Source: Lophium mytilinum (Eukaryota; Ascomycota; Dothideomycetes; Mytilinidiales; Mytilinidiaceae). Taken from it: a stretch of DNA of 64,000 bases. Location of the stretch: NCBI GenBank assembly GCA_010093605.1, contig MU004184.1:763897-827896 (forward strand), in the 5' to 3' direction. Every line of letters begins with the position of its first letter. Within the stretch, counting starts at the first letter, position 1. The notes beneath the pieces are model-generated. The model did no database searches and was not told where the DNA came from. It was given only the letters and a program-made list of their open reading frames with translations. Shown piece by piece: positions 1-9,800 of the stretch. Both the position numbers and the translations under genes were made by a program.

Positions 1-1653
1 AGTCCGGCCATCCATCTGCTTCATAGGCGTGGAAGGCTGATCAACGGGTGATCTGGAGCTCGTAGGAAACATGAGCACCCAAGATCAATGGTGGGAGCGG
101 TTTGGGAGACACTAGGCGTTTCTAGTGATGATTATTACCAGTCCTATATGAGTATACGCAGCTTCAGAAGGGGACTAGGTAATAACAGGTCTTCGTGACG
201 GATTTGAACATCCCCCGTGTAAATCAATTGTGAGTATCAATCCTTTTCATATATGAACATCACCAATCTACGAAGTTAGCACCTCCGAACTCCACCTTCT
301 GCCCCATGAGGTCAACTTTGACAACTTTTTGACCCCCGAAACCACCAAGCAACCCCAGAGTGCTGGACTTGTTGGACAGTCTCCACCCGAATCGCCCCGC
401 CACCAGCCATTTACTGACTCCCTTAGTGCGTTGAATCCCCACCCTCTCCTCCCTCCACCAGCCCGTGAGGAAGACTAAAGGTGCCTTTTTCCTTCCTGAA
501 CAGCTTGCCCCTTGATGTTGGACATGAGGAGGGGGGCTAGCCAGCTCTTATAGTCGGAATGACATCACCGCACAGGCCACCGGAAGAAAAATCCACCAGG
601 TCCAGCGGTGAGGCAGCAGTGACGAAAGTGGTGATGAGGAAAGAAACACGTGAGAAACGTCATGAGCTGAGAGGTAATTCGCGATAGAGCGGATTTAGAT
701 AGCCACGTTGATTGACGGATTTTTGTTTGAGAGCAATGCACTTGTAGCTTATGTAGTTAGGACGGAGAAGATTGGCGAGACACAGCAGAGTAGTTTGAAT
801 GATTAGGTTCGTGCTGTATAAACTCATAAGCATTTCGACCGTAGGTTTCTTCTTCCGACCTGCACAACTCGCTTGACAATCACGTGCAGGTCACATGCCA
901 TCGGAGCAACGTCCGGAGCTCCCGCCCCTTACTCCTCAACGCAGGGTTTCAGGTAAATACTCATCTAAAAATGGACGTTAAAATGACGCCGGTTTGTGGG
1001 GTCCTTTCCCGCCGTGCTAAGAAAATACAACGGGTGTGTAGTAACTGACGAAAAGCGACCCATGCGAGAGAGAACAGAGCTGACCGCAATGCAGATCTAA
1101 GGCCTGCCGTCGTGTCTATTATACGTAAAAAGGCGATGGATTGCTTGCAGAGAGGTGTTTGCTGGTTTCTCGCAGTGCATAGAACCTTCCATGAAGAGAC
1201 GAATACTATTGAATCTTACCACAGCAATTTGGCCACTTAGCAAAATTATACCAAGTGAAAGGATAGAAGATGGAAAAACATAAAGCCCTTGAAGTGGAGA
1301 CCATGCTTTGAAAGCACGCCTTCCAGTCCAATTTTTAGTCCTTGCACGTCTTACCCCACCAAGAGTTTATCGAGCGATCATGATATGAGCTCATCCAATG
1401 AATCCACTCATAGTCATCATCATGATCGTACCTGTAAACAATAATGTACTCTGTTTTACTCGTAGGATCTAGTGCAATAGCCTGCCACTACGTAAGCCCA
1501 TAACACCTGCAGGATTAGACTACCGGCTTACCAATATGCTTACAGCTTTTTTTTTGGCCTTAAGGAACCGCCAGAGACTCGGATTACTCTTTCAGATCCA
1601 GATCGTAGCCTAAGGACTGATCCGGGGCTGAAGCGTCGCCGAAAGAGATGAAA
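1..1653. other. No gene recognised
   Basis: Only short open stretches occur here, the longest about 60 codons on the minus strand at 260-442. None has a recognisable motif, plausible splice partners or convincing codon use. It lies downstream of the minus-strand GTPase gene and probably holds its 3' UTR plus intergenic DNA. Confidence 0.5.
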
Positions 1654-3310
1654 TTAGGAGCCGCCGTATCCGAAGGCTATAGCTATGACTATGGAGCCAT
1701 CCTTTTCAACCTTTGCGGTTTTGGCGTAGACTACGCGGGATGCCCAATGCCTAGTACAGCCGTCCCGCCACCGCGTGTAGAAATGTTGCCCGGGACCGAG
1801 AGCGCATAGTTCCAGGTTGTTGAGTCCGTGGGAGTCGATTTTTGCTCCTAGGTACGGATACTCGACGTCGAAATCTACGCTCTGTACTGTCACGACCGTT
1901 AGATTCTATCTTGTTTCTCTTCAAGCTGTCGGTTGTTCCTTACCCCAAAAGCTGTTATACTTGGCAATCCATACCTGTCTTTCGCCGATGCTGATGGCTT
2001 TTACGCGCTCTCCCTTCTCGATTGGAATGTTACTGGTTGAGACTCATCAGTACTTCCGCAAACAGTATTCAGACCGCTTTGTACAGGCGGTGCACTTACC
2101 TGCTCCAACGCGATGAGCTGATCAAAGCAAAATATTCCCCCCTCATCGACACGGAATATCGGGGGTCGAAGCCGGTGTTGCTGCTCCGAGATTCCTTCTC
2201 CTGTTCTCGCTCCCGCTCTCGCCGAGCTTCCTTTTCCTGCTTCCGTCTCGCTTGATTCTCCAGCTCGGTTTTCTCCTGCTCAAGCCGCCGTTGTCTGTCT
2301 TTGATCCGTCTTAACTCTACTTCGTGAGCCGCTTCCTGTTCTTTCATCTGCTTCTCCATGCGGGCGACGCGGTTATCGCGCTCGACTAGGAGGGTCTCCA
2401 TGGTCGAGCGCAAGGCGCCCGTGTCGTCCTCCACCTTCTTAATCATGCGCGTGTACCGATCCCGCTCTTCACGCATCATCTCCACCGCCTCATGGTCTTG
2501 TTGCTGGATAGCCGCTTTCATGTTATCTTCCATATCTCGCCGCTCCTTGTCCCACTTCTCCTTCTCCTTGAGCATCTCGCCATTCAGTGCTCGGCCGGCC
2601 GATGTCTGGTCTAGGGTGCGACGCTCATCAACCATTTGTCTCTGTAGATCGGTGGTTACAGGCGCATTGTGGCTGGCCAGCCGGTGAACGATGTCCGTTG
2701 CAGAGGGGTTGGTGTTGTTATGCCGATGGCACGAACTACCTTTCCCCAACATCCAGCCCCAAAATTCTGGCGTGTCGATCAGTTCTTTCTCGCGGGCAAC
2801 GCCTTCTTGTTCACTCGGTATTTTGTCCCACATGGTTGTGACGAGGATGACTTTCTTGAGGGCGTCGTCGCCACACAGCTGCTTGAACATGATTAAGTTT
2901 TTCCTCGCCGAGCCTTGCATACGGATGTCGGTGATGCGGTGGAGGTATATAATCCCGTTGAGTAAGATATTGTTTGTGTAATACTCCCCAAGCCATGATG
3001 TAATCTCACGGAGAACTTCGGTGTCGCTTCGGTTCGTGTCGTCGAAGCCAGGCGTATCGATCAGGTAAACGGTCCGGTCAGGGGACATGTCGTACGCATA
3101 GACATCAACGACAGATGTGCCTGTTTGTCCTTAGGATCTACGTAGAGCAACAGCTCAAAGAATTTATAGGTACCACTCACACGCGCCTAGTGCATGGCCC
3201 ACTTTGACGGCTTTACCGGAACATATTGAGATGAAAGAGCTCTTTCCCGAACCCGTGACACCCATCACAGCGATGAAAACATCATTTAGTCTTTCATTTT
3301 GATTAGACCG
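1654..3310 (-). CDS. AIG1-like P-loop GTPase with coiled coil and C-terminal beta-rich domain
   Basis: Four exons are supported: 3310-3181, 3120-2100, 2032-1944 and 1886-1654, with reading phase kept through all three introns. They give at least 490 codons. In order: a Walker A loop GVTGSGKSS; a switch-I region reading CTS across the first intron; Walker B DTPG; a TTMWD motif in the G4 position; a long charged Glu/Lys/Arg coiled coil of about 180 residues; then a roughly 100-residue domain rich in aromatic and Gly residues (LGPGQHFYTRWRDG, ending AFGYGGS). This layout fits fungal AIG1/IAN-like GTPases. The C-terminal domain resembles repeats seen at the end of other fungal signalling proteins, which is recollection and not a search. 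The start codon is unresolved: the frame is open to the 3' splice site at 3311, and at least one further 5' exon probably lies between 3340 and 3500. A divergent paralogue begins at 4223. Function is unknown. Confidence 0.8.
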
Positions 3311-4222
3311 CTGTAATAACGACAGAGCAAGTATTCAATGGGCGACTCACCCGGGAGCGCGGCCACCGCGAAGGCTGTTCGACTCTGGCTTACTGTTCCA
3401 TAGTATAGATTCCTCTATTCAGAATTTAGTGATAGTCGCTGAGGTTGACACAATGAAGCCCTACCGCTGGAAGACATTCTGCTCGAGCGCGTGTCGTCTT
3501 TCTAGATTGGTTTCCAAAAATTCCACCGGTAGCGCATCGGGTGAGGCTGGTAGCTTTGGAGAAAGGTCAGAGAACGAGGCTCTCCCTAGGTTATCATTCC
3601 CCTCTTTGAAGCTTGCCATGGATGGTAGAGTCATTGCCTTCGTATATGCAGGTATGCCACGCAGGTGTGTTGGCGGTGCTAATCGGTTGGTCGAATGGAG
3701 TTTCAGCCTTGCCGCTGTCACCTGTGAAGCGCCCCAGATAATCTGCAGGAAACGCTCTATCCTACAGCCGCTTGGCGCGAGGACATCGGACGCACGAAGG
3801 GGCTATACATCCCGCGGGGCAGTCATCCCATGTACATACGATTGGCTCGTTCCTTAAGCCTCTCAACATAAAGCGCCTCCAAGCACAGCCCCTCGGAGGA
3901 GCCGTCTTGTCGCCAAGCTTGGGAGTATAGCGAGGCTCGTTTGTCCCCAATTTCGGCTCCAGGCTGAACGAAGCTCTCTGCTAGATGACTACCTCTCAAG
4001 GCACTACCTCCGATTCTAGGATATACTACCGTTGGATGAGACCCTTGAGCCCTGCTTCTCTCCAGTACCTAGCACCTAAAGCTCCGTGGCTTCTCAACCC
4101 GGGTGATTGACTCTCTTCTCCGTTTCCTTGACTCGTCACGTAGGTGACGCCTTCGAGATAGCCAAGGCTCAAATAGGAGACCGTCATATCTTTTCTCTCG
4201 CCCTTTTACATTCCAAATCATC
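3311..4222. other. Intergenic region between divergent GTPase genes
   Basis: This stretch should contain the first exon or exons of the minus-strand GTPase (a GTGAGT donor lies near 3342-3347 in minus-strand reading) and the promoters of both GTPase genes. Open frames of 62 to 142 codons on both strands show no family signature and are not called. No other feature is visible. Confidence 0.4.
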
Positions 4223-5790
4223 ATGGACAACATAAATATTGCAGCCGAACGGCTGGCTGCTCACGCTCAACGGATGTCAGCATTTACTGGCCTCACCAAA
4301 CCTAGTTCGGGGGATCGATTTTTTCTTGTTGCGGGCGTGACAGGATCGGGCAAAAGCACTTTCGTCGCTCGCTGTACAGGAAAGGATGTTACTGTTGGCC
4401 ACGGGCTCTATTCATGTAAGAGGTTCTCGGGCGCCGCCCAATACTGCTTGGTACCTACCTCTTAACCTCTAAAATTGCAACCCAGAGGGAAGGCATCCAA
4501 ATAACATCTGTCTAGGTACTAGCTCAATAGACGTCTTCGACTTTACGTGGAATAGTCGACGAATCCACCTTATCGACACCCCCGGCTTCAATGATACGAA
4601 TAACTCCGACATTAACTCCTGAGGAATACTCGCCACCTACCTCGGTGCTTCGTACGCAAACGGCATGCGAATCCATGGCATAATCATGCTGCATCCCATC
4701 TCTGACAACCGTATGTCCGGGTCGAGTTTACGCAATATTGAAATGATGAAAGCCATATGCGGATTTACTTATTACGACAACCTCGTTCTCGCCACAACTA
4801 TGTGGCCTGACGGACCTAATTATGCCGAGGTAGCAACTCTCGAGAACCGAGAAAGGGAGCTTCTTGCTGATGACAGGCTTTTTGGTGCTCTGGTCGCTGA
4901 AGGGGCGAATGTGTATCGTCACAATGAGAAAGGCCATAGGGACCACTTCGAAGAGACCGCCTCGGCGCGGCGCATTATAACCCATCTCATCCGTCAGTCG
5001 GACATGCGCGCTCCAGAGGTGCTCCGGCTGCAGAGGGAAATTATCGACCAGGGGAAGAGTCTTGGCGAAACTGCAGCAGGCATTGCCGTGGCCGGGGATC
5101 TGTATAGAGCTCGCCGAGCCCATGAGCGCCAGCTGCGAGAGATAGAGACCGAGTTGAAGGGGCAGATGGCCAAGGCAGACGCCGCACATGCCACCGAGCT
5201 ACGGGAACTCAAGGCGGACGTTGAGAAGCAGCTAAGGAAAGCTAAAGAAGAGAAACGAGCGCTGCAGAAGACGATGCAGGATATGCACGAGGAGGAGGAG
5301 AGGGCGTGGATGAAGAATATCGAAGCGCTGGATAGACGCTTCCGCGACCAGCTTGCGGAGAAGGAAGAGGAGCTGCAAGAGATGGAGGAGTCTCTCCGCG
5401 AGATACGCGACGACATGGCTCGACAGGCACAGAAGACCCACCAGCAGCAACTGGCAGTGCGTGAGGCTGTGAAACTGGCCCGACAGTCCCAGAAGGCCCA
5501 CCAGCAGCAACTGGCATTGCTTGAGGCTGTGAAACACGAGAAAATTGTCAGAAAAGCTCGAAATGAAGTTTTCCAGGCCCGTAGTGCGTACGAGAAGTTT
5601 CATGGGCAGAGAGACAATATCCTTAATGGCACGGCGAATGGGCTTGCCGCGGGTGCAACAACGGCCATCATTGCAGGTAAGCTAGCTCTCCCAGCTGTAT
5701 TATCATCTCACTCTAGCATCGAAATTAAAGTAACTAATGCGAAGTTATCCTCTAGCGATGGCTGGTGGACTCCTATGTGTGGTGATGTAG
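4223..5790 (+). pseudogene. AIG1-like GTPase paralogue interrupted by an in-frame TGA
   Basis: Three exons keep phase: 4223-4415, 4516-5676 and 5756-5790, 462 codons in all. The protein shows Walker A GVTGSGKST, the CTS switch formed across intron 1 exactly as in the divergent neighbour, DTPG with the following FNDTN, and TTMW. A long coiled coil with an internal 20-residue repeat follows. The last exon completes a Gly/Ala-rich hydrophobic C-terminus (AIIAAMAGGLLCVVM) that could insert in a membrane. Codon 100 (4620-4622) is TGA, lying 16 residues after DTPG where the neighbour has a coding residue in an ungapped alignment. No GT donor nearby would splice it out. A C-to-T change of CGA is a simple origin. 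The rest of the frame is intact for more than 350 codons, so inactivation is recent or this is a sequencing error. Readthrough seems unlikely because the stop is followed by GGA. Confidence 0.75.
5418..5537 (+). repeat. Tandem 60-bp duplication in the GTPase coiled coil
   Basis: Two adjacent 60-bp units, 5418-5477 and 5478-5537, encode 20-residue repeats. The first begins ARQAQKTHQQQLA and the second ARQSQKAHQQQLA. They differ by only a few bases, so the duplication is recent. The frame is kept and the coiled coil is lengthened by 20 residues. Confidence 0.9.
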
Positions 5791-6455
5791 AAGAGTAGTC
5801 GAGAGCGAGGTGCTGCAAGCGGAGCCTTGCAGGAGATGGGGCTATCAAGAGCGGAGGATGCAGTCAGAATGATAAGGAGGAGCTTTTGAGAACAGACTAG
5901 AAAGAGCGGAGTACTAATTTGGGGGTACTGGGAGCGGTACGTCCAAGAAGATGCTTGAAGCTGGAAGGATGGGGAATCGGGATTCAGTTGCGGATGTGCG
6001 AAGGAGCGAGTCGCTAAGAGCCTCGACGAGAGATATACGGCACAGCTGCTGAAGATTGAATAGGCAGTATGGTACATCTCGTTGGTGTTGAGGTACCCAG
6101 AGTGTGTTTGTGTAACTCACGGCATTAGGAAAGGGACCAGGGGGACTCTGTAGATCGCGCTAATCCAGATGCGACTTCATACAGGCAACTCGACCCGTGC
6201 TTATCTAATCCCGGAATGCCCGACAGAAAAATATACTAAGCCTGAAGAGGCGGACCGCCTAAACTTGAGGGGGACATGGGGAGTTACCTCGAACAACTTT
6301 ACATCCTCAACGTTGTGCGCGTCCTTCTCCAAAAGCGCATGCTCTTGTTCGATTTCGAAACAGGAGAACAAAAGTGGAGCTGAAGAGAAGTAGTCCTGGA
6401 GCTAAATCTGTCGTACGGGATATAGACGGGCCTCCAGGGTCATCGTCAGGGCACA
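5791..6455. other. Intergenic region, no gene recognised
   Basis: The region lies between the end of the interrupted GTPase gene and the start of the Zn2Cys6 regulator. Minus-strand open stretches at 5745-6120 overlap one another and show no domain or splice pattern. The promoter of the transcription factor should lie here. Confidence 0.5.
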
Positions 6456-8222
6456 ATGAGGAGCTCCAACGGTTGTTGGACTTGCCGGCTCCGACGAAAA
6501 AAATGCGACGAAAACCAGCCTGTTTGTGACGTCTGCGCTGTACTCTGTGTTACATGTCACAGTTTCAAGGACGCCAGGCCGGAGTGGATGGATGGCGGCG
6601 CAAGACAGGAAGAGATGGCTGAGCAGCTCAAAAGCGAGGTTAAAGAAAAGGCCCGTCGCCGACGTGGAGAGCGTGCGGTCCATGTTCCTAGCGACCACGT
6701 CTTAAGTGACGAAGCTCCCTCCGTCGAACATGCAGTGCTTCCCCAAAAGCCGCCTCTGGACGTAGCTACTCCGATGTGCGATCTCCTGAGAGCGACTCCT
6801 GACAGTAACAATGGCGGGACGATGCCATCGTCGGACGCATCCACTGTCTGGCTCTATCGTGGGGCTGACTGCACACTTACTCCCAAGGACTCGCGCCAAA
6901 ACATTGCCTTTGGACGGTCTGACACTATTCTCCTTACATTTTACCTGGAACATTTGCTTCCCTTCCTCTTCCCGTTCTACCGCCCCTCTCTCCTTGAAGG
7001 CGGAAGGTCTTGGATCTTCGAGATGATGATAAGCAGCCCTGTAGTTCGACAGGCTACCCTATGCCAGAGCTCCTATTTCTTCTCTCTTGCGAAGGGAACA
7101 GCCAATCGCGATGCAATTTGGGATGAAGTGCTCACGCAGACTACGAATGCCTTTGGAGTGCTGAGACAGGCCCTACAAGTCATCGATAGCTCAGGCGTCG
7201 CAGATCATCTGCACGGCGCCGTACGGGTCATGGCAAGCATCATGCAGATGCAGCGTTTCGAGATCGCTGTCTTAAGTTTTCATAACTGGCAGACACACCT
7301 CAATGCGGCTCTGGTTCTTTTCAAACAACTTCTCGATAGCGCCGTCGAATCGAGAGAGCCTAGTTCAAGCTTCGAGGCTGTGATGAGCCGCCTGGGTCCA
7401 TCATCGTCATTGTCATGGAGCTGGCCTAGCCAAAGTGACCAGGTTCCGAGCGCTGAACAGGCAGCCTTTCGCTTCTCATCCACTCTGGTCATATTGGACG
7501 ATACTATTGCCAGTACGGCACGTCAGGAGCAGCCAAGACTCTACGAGTACCACCGCAGCCTGCTTGGTGGCATCGAAGGCATTGACAACCCCCCTATCAA
7601 TCTCGAGGCTGTTGTCGGGCTGAAAAACTGGACCTTGCTACAGATCGGCGAGATTGCCGCGCTTGAAGCATGGAAACGTCGATGTAGAACGGCCGGGAAT
7701 CTTGATGTTGTGGAGCTAGTCCGTCGCGCCACAGCTATCAGGGAGTCCTTGGTAGCTCATCTCATGCGACTCGAAACCGAAACGCCAACAATTCCAACAG
7801 GGAACATCAACCTGCTTGATATGTTTACACCACCACCTAGCCAATGCTCCTTGGTTTCTCGAGTTTGGGCCCACGCAGCGCTCATTTATCTATCTATTGT
7901 TGTGTCCGGATGGCAGCCCACCAGCGTCGATGTACGTTATCACGTTAGTCGAGTCATCGAGCTGCTAAAACGTCAAAAATCGCCGGCGTTGCTGCGTACA
8001 ATGGTGTGGCCGTTCTGCGTTGCAGGCTGCCTTGCGGATCCCGCGCAGGAAGCTCACTTTCGCGAAATGGTCGAAGTTTTACAACCGCCAAGCATCTTCG
8101 GCACGGTACACAAGGCACTTGAAATCATGGAGGACGTATGGCGTAAGAGGGCCACGGATATCACGGCCCGGGACATTGCTACGTGCTTCAAAGTTCAAGG
8201 TGATCTGGTGCTGCTTGTATAG
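6456..8222 (+). CDS. Zn2Cys6 fungal transcription factor
   Basis: A single open frame encodes 588 residues. Residues 7 to 33 form the binuclear zinc cluster: CWTC, then RLRRKKC, then PVCDVC, then AVLCVTC, with spacing C-x2-C-x6-C-x6-C-x2-C-x6-C and the basic Arg/Lys stretch expected for DNA contact. It is followed by RPEWMDGG, typical of the group with the Fungal_trans_2 regulatory domain, and by a short Lys/Arg-rich coiled region at about 50-75. The remaining 400 residues are mostly helical, as in that domain. The start at 6456 puts the zinc cluster close to the N-terminus, which is usual. It is convergent with the dehydrogenase downstream and may regulate the dehydrogenase/dioxygenase pair; that is inference from position only. 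Confidence 0.88.
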   Translation: MRSSNGCWTCRLRRKKCDENQPVCDVCAVLCVTCHSFKDARPEWMDGGARQEEMAEQLKSEVKEKARRRRGERAVHVPSDHVLSDEAPSVEHAVLPQKPPLDVATPMCDLLRATPDSNNGGTMPSSDASTVWLYRGADCTLTPKDSRQNIAFGRSDTILLTFYLEHLLPFLFPFYRPSLLEGGRSWIFEMMISSPVVRQATLCQSSYFFSLAKGTANRDAIWDEVLTQTTNAFGVLRQALQVIDSSGVADHLHGAVRVMASIMQMQRFEIAVLSFHNWQTHLNAALVLFKQLLDSAVESREPSSSFEAVMSRLGPSSSLSWSWPSQSDQVPSAEQAAFRFSSTLVILDDTIASTARQEQPRLYEYHRSLLGGIEGIDNPPINLEAVVGLKNWTLLQIGEIAALEAWKRRCRTAGNLDVVELVRRATAIRESLVAHLMRLETETPTIPTGNINLLDMFTPPPSQCSLVSRVWAHAALIYLSIVVSGWQPTSVDVRYHVSRVIELLKRQKSPALLRTMVWPFCVAGCLADPAQEAHFREMVEVLQPPSIFGTVHKALEIMEDVWRKRATDITARDIATCFKVQGDLVLLV

Positions 8223-8346
8223 CTAGCAGTCGGGAAAACAATTCTACCATGTTCAGGCTACGTGGTTCGGATCTTGTTCATGGCATTGATTTTATATCTA
8301 ACTTCGACGGCTCCTCATGACTACTCCTCATGACTACGCCAACTTC

Positions 8347-9102
8347 TCACTTGAATTGGACATAACCCTTGCCTTTAACGAACGTGGCGTGGCTGGGCAC
8401 AGTTCCCTCATGGTCCGCCAGCTGCGCAAAAAACTCGGCATGCGCAGCACCGTCAAGCGCCATCCCCTTGAACTTGCCATCTCCATGGCGCTCATCAGCA
8501 TAAAAGAATCTAGCGAGGCAGACGTGTTAGAACAATCCACACACAGCGCTTCGTTAAGGTACTCACCGGAACCCCTTGGCTGAGTACAGCACATCGGCAA
8601 GGCCAAGCCAGAAAGACGAAGCGGACTTGCCAATACCTAGATCCAACATCATAGGCATGGGAAGGATGGAGACGTTCGTGATGTTGCCGGTGTATATGAA
8701 CGTCTTCTTAGTCTCCTTGGGCAGCGTCTCCCATCCAATGACGGCCTGCTGTGCTGCAACGTAGGGCGAAATAGTGTTGACATTTAGATCCGACGCGACA
8801 CTCTCGGCTGAAACCGAGAATACAGAGTCCTTGTCCGGAGGGGGCGTGAGTGCCGCTGCGTTGTAGATGACAACGCTGGGAGCGGCATGGAACTCGGTCT
8901 TGACGGCGTCGAAGAGTGCTGGGATCGAGTCGGGTTTGGTGAAGTCTGCCTTGAGAGAGAGAAACCCTTCGCCGCTCTTGGTGGCACTTCCACTTCTAGA
9001 CACAAGCGCAACCTTATAGCCAGAGCTGGCGAACTTCTCGGCGACGGCGGCCCCAATCCTAGGCCCGGCTCCGAGAATGAGTACAACAGGATTGGCTGCC
9101 AT
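8347..9102 (-). CDS. Atypical short-chain dehydrogenase/reductase
   Basis: Two exons, 9102-8567 and 8509-8347, joined by a canonical intron (GTGAGT donor, TTCTAAC branch, CTAG acceptor), give 232 residues. The N-terminus has the nucleotide-binding turn ILGAGPRIGAAVA (Gly-rich Rossmann loop). VIYNAAAL takes the place of the NNAG motif, and TFIYTGNI corresponds to the active-site strand. The usual YxxxK pair is not obvious: in its place is GIGKSASS, keeping Lys but not Tyr. I recall the same pattern in a fungal SDR subgroup ending with FFYADER-like text, present here in exon 2. The protein probably binds NAD(P)H, but its substrate is unknown. It is divergent from the dioxygenase gene across a 0.7-kb region with repeated GC motifs. 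Confidence 0.85.
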
Positions 9103-9800
9103 TTTGCTATCACGTTCGATGGTAAAGATGGAATTCGATGGGTTTAGGTTGCGAAGAAACTATGATATGGAATATGAGAATGGAGTTTATCTTGGAGCCA
9201 ACATGTCTACTATATATACCAAGCGGAATTTACAACCCTTCGTATCACTTAGTTCAAAATCGGCCGACTTCCAAAGCTTTGAAATCACCATTCTTGGATC
9301 TTACACCCTGAGCTGCATGTTCGACAGTTACGCAGGGTAAATGGCGAAGAATAATACGCAACACCAGCGAAACCGCGCGGGATGGTCGAATTTTCGAGTT
9401 CTGGACCCACAACTCGCGCGGGAAAGATCTCAGGCGTGAAGCTATTGAATGATAACTTACAATATCCTCCAGCTTGGACATTCCCGCGCGCGGCGAGTCT
9501 AAGTTTAACGCGCTTGCTAACACGTTTTCCTATCCGTATTCCGGGAGGTCCAGAACATCATGCACTCAAACCGGATTCGTATGTGGTTACTCGCATTTCA
9601 TTGGCTGAGAACTTTCCCGCGCGGGAAAGTTGAGAACCCTATTGCGGCATCATTCTCAATCCCAACCATGCGCATTTAACATTGGATTCGTCAGCTCGCT
9701 ATCTAACTGACTGCAGTCACTGATAATGCCCCATTTCTAAAACGCCGATATTCCTCTTTTTCTTTCTTACTTGTCAGAGAAAAGCTACACATAGCGCGCC
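9103..9800. promoter_or_regulatory. Shared divergent promoter region with repeated CCGCGCGGG motifs
   Basis: This 0.7-kb stretch separates the minus-strand dehydrogenase from the plus-strand dioxygenase, so it should hold both promoters. It contains four copies of a GCGCGGG-type motif within about 260 bp: near 9373 (CCGCGCGGGA), 9416 (CGCGCGGGAAAG), 9481 (TTCCCGCGCG) and the palindrome at 9610-9631. The half-site TTTCCCGC matches the general E2F-type consensus TTTSSCGC. No coding region is recognised. Confidence 0.6.
9610..9631. promoter_or_regulatory. 22-bp perfect palindrome of E2F-like type
   Basis: The half-site AACTTTCCCGC is followed directly by its exact reverse complement, giving a 22-bp dyad centred on CGCG. 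It lies 170 bp upstream of the dioxygenase ATG and about 510 bp from the dehydrogenase ATG. The factor that binds it is not known from the sequence. Confidence 0.6.

Noticed and set aside
5745-6120. Minus-strand frames after the interrupted GTPase
   Set aside because: No motif and no splice sites; partly antisense to the last GTPase exon.
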